Assembly (NCBI RefSeq): GCF_009687885.1
Contig: NZ_BLAF01000048.1
Location: 62,001-126,000, forward strand
Source of the DNA: Acrocarpospora pleiomorpha
GTDB taxonomy: Bacteria; Actinomycetota; Actinomycetes; Streptosporangiales; Streptosporangiaceae
Direction: 5' to 3'
Length of the DNA: 64,000 bases
The translations under genes were made by a program, and so were the position numbers. Numbering within the stretch: position 1 is the first letter of the stretch; the number at the start of each line of letters is the position of its first letter. This document shows positions 9,237-16,057 of the stretch, one piece after another. The notes below the pieces were generated by a model that saw only the letters and a list, made by a program, of their open reading frames with translations, made no database searches and had not been told where the DNA came from.

Positions 9237-10582
9237 TTGCCGATGACCGCGTTCATGTTGGCGGCGAACTCTTCCGGGGTGATCGACAGCTGGAACAGCT
9301 GGGAGATGTTGTCCAGCAGGGTCTCCGCCGCGGTCGGGCTGAGTGCCTGGTCCCAGGACTGGCCGAACGTCTTGGCGTTGCTGGCCACGCCGTACACGAA
9401 CTGCAGCCACTCGGCGTCCTTGGAGGAGGCCAGCGCGCTCTCGGAGCCCATGGCGATCGGCACCGAGCCGGTGTCGATCCACTGCTTGACCTCGTCGGGG
9501 GACAGGACCTGGGTGGCGAAGAACTTCTTGGCGGTCTCCTTCTGCTCAGGGGTCGCCTTGGAGTAGATCGACAGGTACTGCCCGGGGTTGCCGACGGTGT
9601 TGCTGGGGTCGCCCTTGCCGCCCTCGACCGGCGGGAAGTTCATGTAGCCGAGGTGGCCGCCGGAGACGAAGTCGCCACCGTCCAGGGCCATGCTCCCGTA
9701 GGTCCAGGTGCCGTGCAGCATCATCGCGGCCTTACCCGTGTACAGCAGCGCCTGGTCGGCGTTGGAGTCCGCGGTGATCGAGGAGAAGCCCTTGATGAAC
9801 CCGTCGGCCTTGACCAGGTCCTGCACCTTGGTCAGGGCGTCCAGCGCGGCCGGGTTGGACCAGGCGTCCTTCTGGGCGTCGAACACGGCCCCGAACAGCT
9901 CGGGACCGCCGACGCGGTCGAAGAGGAACTCCAGCCACATCATGTTCGTCCAGCGGGACTGCCCGCCGAGCGAGAACGGCGCGATGCCCGCGGCGTTGAA
10001 CTTGGGCACCAGCTCCATGATGTCGCCCCAGGACTCCGGCGGCTGGACGCCGACCTGGTCGAAGACCTTCTTGTTGTAGAACAGGACGATCGGCTGGACC
10101 GCCTCGGCGGGCATCGCGTAGATCTTGCCGTCGATCGTGGCGGCGCCGAACGAGGACGGGAACAGCCGGTCCTTGATGGCGGGGTTCTGGTCGAACCACG
10201 GGGTGAGGTCGTCGACCTGGCCCGCCTGCACGTAGGTGCGCAGCGTGCCACCGCCCCAGCCCCAGATGATGGTGGGCGCCTGCCCGGCCCCCAGCGCTGT
10301 CTTGATCTTCGTCTTGTACGCGTCGTTCTGGAACGTCGTCGCGGCGATCTGAGCGTTGGGGTTGGCCTTGTTGAACCTGTCCACGGAGCCGGTGCGGATG
10401 CCCTCCTGCGGCTGGGTGCTCAGATACCAGTAGGTGGCCTTACCGGCGGCGGCGCCGCCCCCGCTCGCGCCGCCGCCGGTGGGGGTGGGGCCCGAACTGC
10501 CGCAGGCGGCGAGCGCGGCTCCCACGGGCACGCCCATGGCGAGGCTGAGGAAGGTGCGGCGAGATGTTGTCCTGGGCTCCAC
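9233..10582 (-). CDS. extracellular solute-binding lipoprotein (sugar ABC transporter)
   Basis: A 449-residue family 1 binding protein. The N-terminus reads SRRTFLSLAMG (twin-arginine motif) followed by a lipobox ending LAAC, so it is probably Tat-exported and lipid-anchored. The mature protein has the Gly/Ser-rich linker and the typical YWYLSTQPQEG start and WGWGGGTLR region of CUT1 binding proteins. It is first in the operon with the two permeases. A LacI-type operator lies about 80 bp upstream and is shared in sequence with the divergent GH3 gene, so the substrate is likely a glycoside or oligosaccharide cleaved by that GH3. The exact sugar cannot be read from sequence. Confidence 0.92.
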   Translation of the reverse strand: MEPRTTSRRTFLSLAMGVPVGAALAACGSSGPTPTGGGASGGGAAAGKATYWYLSTQPQEGIRTGSVDRFNKANPNAQIAATTFQNDAYKTKIKTALGAGQAPTIIWGWGGGTLRTYVQAGQVDDLTPWFDQNPAIKDRLFPSSFGAATIDGKIYAMPAEAVQPIVLFYNKKVFDQVGVQPPESWGDIMELVPKFNAAGIAPFSLGGQSRWTNMMWLEFLFDRVGGPELFGAVFDAQKDAWSNPAALDALTKVQDLVKADGFIKGFSSITADSNADQALLYTGKAAMMLHGTWTYGSMALDGGDFVSGGHLGYMNFPPVEGGKGDPSNTVGNPGQYLSIYSKATPEQKETAKKFFATQVLSPDEVKQWIDTGSVPIAMGSESALASSKDAEWLQFVYGVASNAKTFGQSWDQALSPTAAETLLDNISQLFQLSITPEEFAANMNAVIGK

Positions 10583-10662
10583 GCTGATCTCCGTACTCGA
10601 GAGCTGGTTGATCGGCCGTCGTGGTCAGCACTCCCATGCCGTACGCCGTTGAGCCGGTCTAC

Positions 10663-10674
10663 CGAAACATTTGC
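10663..10674 (-). promoter_or_regulatory. LacI-type operator-like site upstream of the sugar ABC operon
   Basis: CGAAACATTTGC matches 10 of 12 bases of the palindromic site at 10823-10834 read on the other strand (CGAAACATTTCG). It lies in the divergent promoter region about 80 bp before the binding-protein start. Confidence 0.5.
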
Positions 10675-10822
10675 GACATAACCGCGCGGGTTGGAATCTA
10701 AGTTTCCCCTGTTTGCCTGTCAAGAGGTGCTTAGGGCGGCTGTGGAGATTGTGTCTGGAAATAGGCATTGAACTGGGGTTTTAATGCGGATATTGTCTGG
10801 CGGGCAGGTCACGCCACTGTCT

Positions 10823-10834
10823 CGAAATGTTTCG
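10823..10834. promoter_or_regulatory. LacI-type operator upstream of the GH3 gene
   Basis: CGAAATGTTTCG has CGAAA/TTTCG half-sites around a TG centre, a layout common for LacI-family operators. It sits 38 bp before the GH3 start. The LacI regulator at 13357-14370 is the obvious candidate ligand-responsive repressor for this and the sister site at 10663. Confidence 0.55.
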
Positions 10835-10871
10835 AAAGTTCTCGGCAAGTTGATCGTGAGGAGAGCAGCAG

Positions 10872-13370
10872 ATGACCGCTCCAGACCGGGTCACCCGCCG
10901 GTGGCAGGACCCGACGCTTCCCGTGGCCGACCGGGTCGACGCGCTCCTCGCGGAGATGACCGTCGAGGAGAAGGTGGCCCAGCTCGGCAGCCAGTGGGTC
11001 GGCAACGAGAAGCTCATCACCCACGAGCACGACGCCGCGGGGACGATGAACGTCGCGCCGCTGCAGGACGTGCTGGCCGCGGGGACCGTTCCGTTCGAGG
11101 AGGCCGTACGGCACGGGATCGGGCACCTGACGCGCGTGTTCGGCAGCGAGCCGGTGACGGCGGCGGAGGGTGCTGGGGAGGTGGTACGGCTCCAGCGTGC
11201 GGTCATCGAGCATTCGCGGCTGGGGATCCCGGCGCTCGTGCACGAAGAATGCCTCACGGGATTCACGACTTATGGTGCGACCGTATATCCGGCTGCCATT
11301 GCCTGGGGGGCGACGTTCGATCCTGAATTGGTGGAGCGGATGGCTGCGGCTATCGGGCGGGATATGCGTGCCGTGGGTGTGCATCAGGGGTTGTCGCCGG
11401 TGCTTGATGTGGTTCGCGACTATCGCTGGGGGAGGGTCGAGGAGACGATCGGGGAGGATCCGTACCTGGTCGCGATGCTGGGTAGCGCTTATGTGCGCGG
11501 GCTGGAGGGCGCTGGGGTCATCGCCACGCTCAAACATTTCGCGGGGTACTCGGCGTCGCGGGCGGCCCGTAACCACGGTCCGGTCTCGATGGGGCGTCGC
11601 GAGATGATGGACGTGATCCTGCCGCCGTTCGAGATGGCGGTCACGCTGGGTGGGGCGCGTTCGGTGATGAACTCCTACTCCGACGTGGACGGGGTTCCGG
11701 CCGCGGCCGACTCCTGGCTGCTGACGGACCTGCTGCGGGGGGAGTGGGGGTTCACCGGGACGGTGGTTTCGGATTACTGGGCCATTCCGTTCCTTGCCAT
11801 GATGCATCAGGTGGTCGCCGACACGGGCGAGGCGGGGGTGCTGGCGCTTGCGGCGGGCATCGATGTCGAACTCCCTGACACCCAGGGCTTCGGGCCGCAC
11901 CTGGTCGAGCGGATCGCCCGGGGCGAACTGCCGGAATCCCTGGTGGATCGGGCGGCGCGTCGGCTGCTCACCCAGAAGGTGCAACTCGGGCTGCTCGATG
12001 AGGACTGCGAGCCGGACTCTCCGGCCCGCGAGATGGCCGGAGGGCCGGTCGATCTGGGCTCGCCCGCCAACCCCACCGACTGGGAGCCCTCCTCGCCGGC
12101 CGACCTGGGTTCGCCCGCCAACCGCGCGCCTGCTGAGATGGCCGACCCGCCGGTCGACCTGGATTCTCCGACCAACCGTTCGCTGGCTCGTGAGATGGCC
12201 GAGCGGTCGATCGTCCTGCTCGACGCGGGAACCGCGCTGCCCCTGACCGGGGACGGCCCGCGACGGATTGCCGTGGTCGGGCCCGGGGCGGACGATCCGC
12301 GCGTCTTCATGGGCTGTTACGCCTTCCCCAACCATGTCCTGCCCCGCCATCCGGGCCTCGGGCTCGGCCTCGACGCGCCCAGCGTGCTCGACGCGCTGCG
12401 GGTCGAATTCCCGGACGCCGAGATCGTCCACGAGCGGGGCTGCGAGATCCGGGGCACCGACAGGTCGGGCTTCGCGGCGGCGGTGTCCCGTGTCCGGGCG
12501 GCGGATCTGTGCGTCGCCGTCGTGGGGGATCGGGCGGGCATGTTCGGGGAGGGGACCTCCGGGGAGGGCTGCGACGCCGAGGATTTGCGGCTGCCCGGAA
12601 TGCAGGAAGAACTGGTGACCGAGCTCGCCGCCACCGGGACTCCGGTCGTGGTGGTCGTCGTGTCCGGGCGGCCGTACGCGCTGGGAGAAGTGCACGGGAA
12701 GGCCGCCGGGCTGGTGCAGGCGTTCATGCCCGGGGTGGAGGGTGGCGGGGCGATTGCCCGTATAATCTCGGGTCGTGTCCAGCCCGGAGGCAAGCTGCCC
12801 GTACAGATTCCGCGCTGGCCGGGCGGGCAGCCGGGCACGTACCTGCAGCCGCCCCTGGGCACCGACAGCCAGGGCATCAGCAACCTCGACCCGACGCCGC
12901 TGTTCTCGTTCGGCTATGGCGCTTCGTACACCAGTTTCGAGGTCGGCGATCTTCAGATCAGCGACGCCGAGATTCCCACGGACGGCGAGTTCACCGTGTC
13001 CGTCCGGGTTCGCAACACCGGCGCGCGAGCGGGTGAGGAGGTCGTGCAGCTGTACCTGCACGACGTTCTCGCCCAGGTCACCCGGCCGGTGCGGCAGCTG
13101 GTGGGCTTCGTGAGGGTGGCGGTGGATCCTGGCACGAGCCGGGAGGTGCGGTTCCGCGTGCACGCCGACCGGACCGCCTTCACCGGCCGTGACCTGCGAC
13201 GCATCGTCGAACCCGGAGACGTCGAGGTGCTCGTCGGCACCTCCGCCGCCGACCTGCCCTGCCAGGGCGCGGTCCGGCTGACCGGTCCGGTGCGGGTCGT
13301 CGGGCGTGGCCGGCGGCTGGTGACACCGGTAGACGTCGGCCCGCCGAGGGGAACAGATGCCGAGTCCTAG
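10872..13370 (+). CDS. glycoside hydrolase family 3, beta-glucosidase/xylosidase type (cytoplasmic)
   Basis: An 832-residue GH3 enzyme without a signal peptide, so it should cleave imported oligosaccharides inside the cell. The N-terminal barrel has the KHF and RVEETIGEDPYLVA regions, and the nucleophile Asp is in VVSDYW (residue ~301). Then come the alpha/beta sandwich (GEGTSGEGCDAEDLRLPG) and a C-terminal fibronectin type III-like domain. GGAGAG precedes the ATG. Between the barrel and second domain (residues ~384-445) there is an unusual expansion made of repeats of the AREMA/DLGSPANR unit. The gene overlaps the LacI gene by 14 bp and is divergent from the sugar ABC operon. Specificity (glucoside, xyloside or arabinoside) is not readable with certainty. 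Confidence 0.93.
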   Translation: MTAPDRVTRRWQDPTLPVADRVDALLAEMTVEEKVAQLGSQWVGNEKLITHEHDAAGTMNVAPLQDVLAAGTVPFEEAVRHGIGHLTRVFGSEPVTAAEGAGEVVRLQRAVIEHSRLGIPALVHEECLTGFTTYGATVYPAAIAWGATFDPELVERMAAAIGRDMRAVGVHQGLSPVLDVVRDYRWGRVEETIGEDPYLVAMLGSAYVRGLEGAGVIATLKHFAGYSASRAARNHGPVSMGRREMMDVILPPFEMAVTLGGARSVMNSYSDVDGVPAAADSWLLTDLLRGEWGFTGTVVSDYWAIPFLAMMHQVVADTGEAGVLALAAGIDVELPDTQGFGPHLVERIARGELPESLVDRAARRLLTQKVQLGLLDEDCEPDSPAREMAGGPVDLGSPANPTDWEPSSPADLGSPANRAPAEMADPPVDLDSPTNRSLAREMAERSIVLLDAGTALPLTGDGPRRIAVVGPGADDPRVFMGCYAFPNHVLPRHPGLGLGLDAPSVLDALRVEFPDAEIVHERGCEIRGTDRSGFAAAVSRVRAADLCVAVVGDRAGMFGEGTSGEGCDAEDLRLPGMQEELVTELAATGTPVVVVVVSGRPYALGEVHGKAAGLVQAFMPGVEGGGAIARIISGRVQPGGKLPVQIPRWPGGQPGTYLQPPLGTDSQGISNLDPTPLFSFGYGASYTSFEVGDLQISDAEIPTDGEFTVSVRVRNTGARAGEEVVQLYLHDVLAQVTRPVRQLVGFVRVAVDPGTSREVRFRVHADRTAFTGRDLRRIVEPGDVEVLVGTSAADLPCQGAVRLTGPVRVVGRGRRLVTPVDVGPPRGTDAES
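12023..12205 (+). repeat. in-gene repeat expansion in GH3 linker
   Basis: In translation the unit appears as DLGSPANP, DLGSPANR and DLDSPTNR, with flanking AREMAGG, EMADPP and AREMAERS blocks. The segment looks like two extra in-frame copies of the normal junction sequence between the two catalytic domains. Confidence 0.7.
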
Positions 13371-14370
13371 ACGTGCCACGCTGGCCACCGTCGCCGCCTC
13401 CGCGGGCGTGTCGGTCGCGACCGTGTCCAAGGTGCTCAACGGGCGCAGCGACGTGGCGCCCGCGACGCGTTCGCTGGTGCAGTCGCTGCTGGTGCAGCAC
13501 GACTACGTCGCGTCCGCGCCGCGCCGGGGGGAGAGCGCGGGGCAGGACACGGTCGAGGTGCAGCTCGACAAGGAGCTCAACGCGTACTCCACCGAGATCC
13601 TTCAGGGGGCGGTGGAGGCGGGGGCGGATGTCGGCGTCGGGGTCGTCGTCAGCGTGCGGCAGCGGGCCGAGCGGCCGGGCGCGTGGGCTCGCGATCTGGC
13701 CGACGCCGGGCGGCGGGCGCTGATCGCGGTGACCAGCGAGCTGACCACCAGGCATCTGAGCGCGCTGTCGCGGGCGCGCCTGCCGCTCGTCATGATCGAT
13801 CCGCTGAACCTGCCGCGGGCGCGGGTGACCAGCATCGGGTCGACGAACTTCGCCGGCGGGCTGGCGGCGACGCAGCATCTGCTCTCGCTCGGGCATCGGC
13901 GGATCGCCTACATCGGCGGCCACGCGACGGCGGCCTGCCATCAGGCGCGGATGCATGGATATCGGGCCGCCATGGAGGCCGAGGGCGCGGTCGTGCTTCC
14001 GCATTACGTGCAGACAGGTCATTTCAAGTATCACGACGGTGTGGTGGGCGGAGCGACGCTGCTCGACCTGCCGGAACCCCCAACCGCGATCTTCGCGGGC
14101 AACGACGAGACCGCCCTCGGCATCATCGAGGCCGCCAGGGCGCGGGGCCTGCGCATCCCCGATGACCTCAGCATCGTCGGCTTCGACGACACCCAGATCG
14201 CCCCGATGGCCTCACCCCCGCTGACCACCATTCGCCAGCCGCTCCGGGAGATGGGCGCCGTTGCCCTGCGCACCGGCCTCCGCCTGGCGGCGGGCGAGAA
14301 GATCGACTCCCATCACGTCGAGCTCGCCACATCACTGGTTGTCCGGAGATCGACCGCCGTGGCCCGGTAA
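13357..14370 (+). CDS. LacI family transcriptional regulator
   Basis: A 337-residue regulator with an N-terminal helix-turn-helix (ATLATVAASAGVSVATVSKVLNGR, then a slightly altered hinge helix) and a periplasmic-binding-protein-like sugar sensor domain (GHRRIAYIGG, AIFAGNDETALGIIEAARARG, SIVGFDDTQIAPMASPPLTTIRQP). It overlaps the end of the GH3 gene by 14 bp, so it is translated from the same message. It probably represses both its own operon and the divergent transporter through the CGAAACATTT sites at 10663 and 10823, with a sugar as inducer. Confidence 0.93.
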   Translation: MPSPRRATLATVAASAGVSVATVSKVLNGRSDVAPATRSLVQSLLVQHDYVASAPRRGESAGQDTVEVQLDKELNAYSTEILQGAVEAGADVGVGVVVSVRQRAERPGAWARDLADAGRRALIAVTSELTTRHLSALSRARLPLVMIDPLNLPRARVTSIGSTNFAGGLAATQHLLSLGHRRIAYIGGHATAACHQARMHGYRAAMEAEGAVVLPHYVQTGHFKYHDGVVGGATLLDLPEPPTAIFAGNDETALGIIEAARARGLRIPDDLSIVGFDDTQIAPMASPPLTTIRQPLREMGAVALRTGLRLAAGEKIDSHHVELATSLVVRRSTAVAR

Positions 14371-14379
14371 CAGCGGTCA

Positions 14380-15351
14380 TCACGCGTAGCGCGATGCGAG
14401 TGCCTTCGCCGTGGTCGCCAGCTTCTCGCGGAGGGCGGGAGGGTCGAGGACCTCGCATTCGGCGCCGAGTCTGAGGAGCTCGCCGTGGGCGTGGATGAGC
14501 GACTCGATCGGGATGGTCGCGGTGATCCAGCCCAGGTCATCGGGGGGTGAGGCTGTTTCGTTCACCGCGTTGATCACTTGGGCGCTCATGGTTTCGGTGA
14601 GGCGTTCGCGTCCGGGGGGCGAGAGCCGTACCACGGCGTGGCCTTGGATGAGGCGGGTCCGGAAGTCGATCAGGTGGTCTCGCCAGTACGTGGCGAGGTC
14701 GAAGCCGGCGGGTCGGGTGAACGTCTCGTCCGTGACCTGGAGGTCGAGGATCTGGCTGACGCGGTAGGTGCGCAGGGTTTCCTCGCAGCGGGCGACGAGA
14801 TACCACTTGCCCGCTTTGAGAACCAGCCCGTACGGCTCCAGGGTGCGCTTGACCTCGGATGGCTCGCGCCAGCGGTGGTAGAGCACGTGGATGACGCGCT
14901 TGTTCCAGAGCGCGCCAGCGACGGCCGGAAGGTGGGGGACCTGGTCGCCGTCGTGGTACCAGCCGGGGGCGTCGAGGTGGAAGTGCTCGCGGATGCGGCG
15001 GGAGCCTTCGCGCAGGTCTGGCGGGAGCGCGGCCTCGATCTTGAGTTCGGCGGTGGCGGCGAGGGCGCCCAGGCCGAGTTCGGCGGCGGGGCCGGGCAGT
15101 CCGGCGAGGAAGAGCGCCTGGGCCTCCTGCTCGGTCAGGCCGGTGAGCCGGGTGCGGAAGCCGTCGAGCAGCTGGTAGCCGCCCTGGTGCCCTGCTTCGC
15201 CGTACAGGGGGATTCCGGCGGTGTGGAGGGAATCCACGTCGCGGTAGATGGTTCGTACGCTGACTTCGAGTTCGTCGGCGAGTTGCTGCGCGGTCATGCG
15301 GCCCCGGGCCTGCAGCAGGAGAAGGACGGACAAAAGCCGAGAAGCTCGCAT
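14380..15351 (-). CDS. WYL-domain HTH transcriptional regulator (YafY-like)
   Basis: A 323-residue regulator. Residues 1-60 form an HTH_11/DeoR-like domain (MTAQQLADELEVSVRTIYRDVDSL). The rest is the WYL ligand-binding domain (KWYLVARCEETLRTYRVSQILDL) and a C-terminal WCX extension. The start at 15351 is preferred over the in-frame ATG at 15384 because the latter would translate through a perfect inverted repeat that looks like its operator. It is divergent from the small gene at 15385. Such pairs are usually autoregulated, with the neighbour as target. Confidence 0.9.
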   Translation of the reverse strand: MRASRLLSVLLLLQARGRMTAQQLADELEVSVRTIYRDVDSLHTAGIPLYGEAGHQGGYQLLDGFRTRLTGLTEQEAQALFLAGLPGPAAELGLGALAATAELKIEAALPPDLREGSRRIREHFHLDAPGWYHDGDQVPHLPAVAGALWNKRVIHVLYHRWREPSEVKRTLEPYGLVLKAGKWYLVARCEETLRTYRVSQILDLQVTDETFTRPAGFDLATYWRDHLIDFRTRLIQGHAVVRLSPPGRERLTETMSAQVINAVNETASPPDDLGWITATIPIESLIHAHGELLRLGAECEVLDPPALREKLATTAKALASRYA

Positions 15352-15352
15352 T

Positions 15353-15375
15353 CCACTGACAATACGTGTCAGTGG
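15353..15375. promoter_or_regulatory. 9-bp perfect inverted repeat, probable WYL-regulator operator
   Basis: CCACTGACA, 5 bp (ATACG), TGTCAGTGG. It lies exactly between the divergent regulator start (15351) and the start of the facing gene (15385), where it would block both promoters. Confidence 0.7.
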
Positions 15376-15384
15376 AGGGCTCAT

Positions 15385-15849
15385 ATGGTCCACGGCATGG
15401 CAAACAACTTCGATTTCCTCATCGGCACCTGGGACGTGGCCAACCGCAAGCTGCTCAAGCGCGGCGTCGGTTGTGAGGACTGGGAGGATATCCCGGCCAC
15501 CACGGTCGTGCGGAGCTTCTTCGGCGGTGCGGGCAACTTCGACGAGATCACCTTCGGGGGTTACAGCGGCGCGACCGTGCGGCTCTACGACGCGAAGACC
15601 GACCTGTGGTCGTTGCACTGGATCGACAGCAGGGTGGGCATGGACCCGGTCCCGTGCGTGGGGCGGTTCGGCGACGACGGGGTGGGCCGGTTCTACGCCG
15701 ACGACACGTGGGAGGGGCGCCCGATCCGGGTGCGGTTCATCTGGTCCGCGATCACGCCGACGTCCTGCCGCTGGGAGCAGGCCTTCTCCTACGACGGCGA
15801 GCAGACCTGGGAGATCAACTGGATCATGGACTTCACCAGGACCGGCTGA
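15385..15849 (+). CDS. conserved hypothetical protein, lipocalin-like small protein
   Basis: A 154-residue protein (150 from the Met at 15397) that starts FDFLIGTWDVANRKLL and contains repeated GxW and R(F/L)Y strand motifs (WSLHWIDSR, VRFIWSAITPTSCRWEQAFS). This is the pattern of small actinobacterial beta-barrel proteins of unknown function related to DUF1579. No catalytic motif is evident. It is divergent from the WYL regulator and only 9 bp from the operator, so it is the likely regulatory target. The second Met may be the true start. Confidence 0.75.
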   Translation: MVHGMANNFDFLIGTWDVANRKLLKRGVGCEDWEDIPATTVVRSFFGGAGNFDEITFGGYSGATVRLYDAKTDLWSLHWIDSRVGMDPVPCVGRFGDDGVGRFYADDTWEGRPIRVRFIWSAITPTSCRWEQAFSYDGEQTWEINWIMDFTRTG

Positions 15850-15857
15850 CGTCATGT

Positions 15858-15976
15858 AGAGCGCTCTCTCGGTTCCACGGCTACTGGCCCTCTGACATGC
15901 ACTAACACGCAAAATAAGCCACAAGCCTGGGAAAGTGGTTTGGGAAACGTTGTTTCCTGTTGCGGGAGAGCGCTCT
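15858..15976 (+). promoter_or_regulatory. operator array upstream of secreted GH3 gene
   Basis: Two identical palindromes AGAGCGCTCT lie at 15858-15867 and 15967-15976, 109 bp apart. Between them, at 15943-15957, is a second type of inverted repeat, GGAAAC-GTT-GTTTCC. The GAGCGCTC core resembles the operators of CebR-type LacI repressors that control cellulose/cello-oligosaccharide genes in actinomycetes. Paired sites suggest DNA looping. Confidence 0.6.
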
Positions 15977-16057
15977 TGTGAAGTTATTGACTCAGAACCG
16001 TAACCCGGTCAGGATTCGGCGTGTCGGCAGCCGTTTGCGACCGAGAACGGACTCTCT

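Noticed and set aside
10809..13439. 876-codon open frame antisense to the GH3 gene
   Set aside because: Arg/Pro/His-rich, no motifs, no ribosome site; a by-product of GC bias opposite a clear enzyme gene.
14380..15924. Longer WYL regulator start up to 15924
   Set aside because: The extension is antisense to the facing gene and would read through the operator dyad; the HTH begins at 15351.
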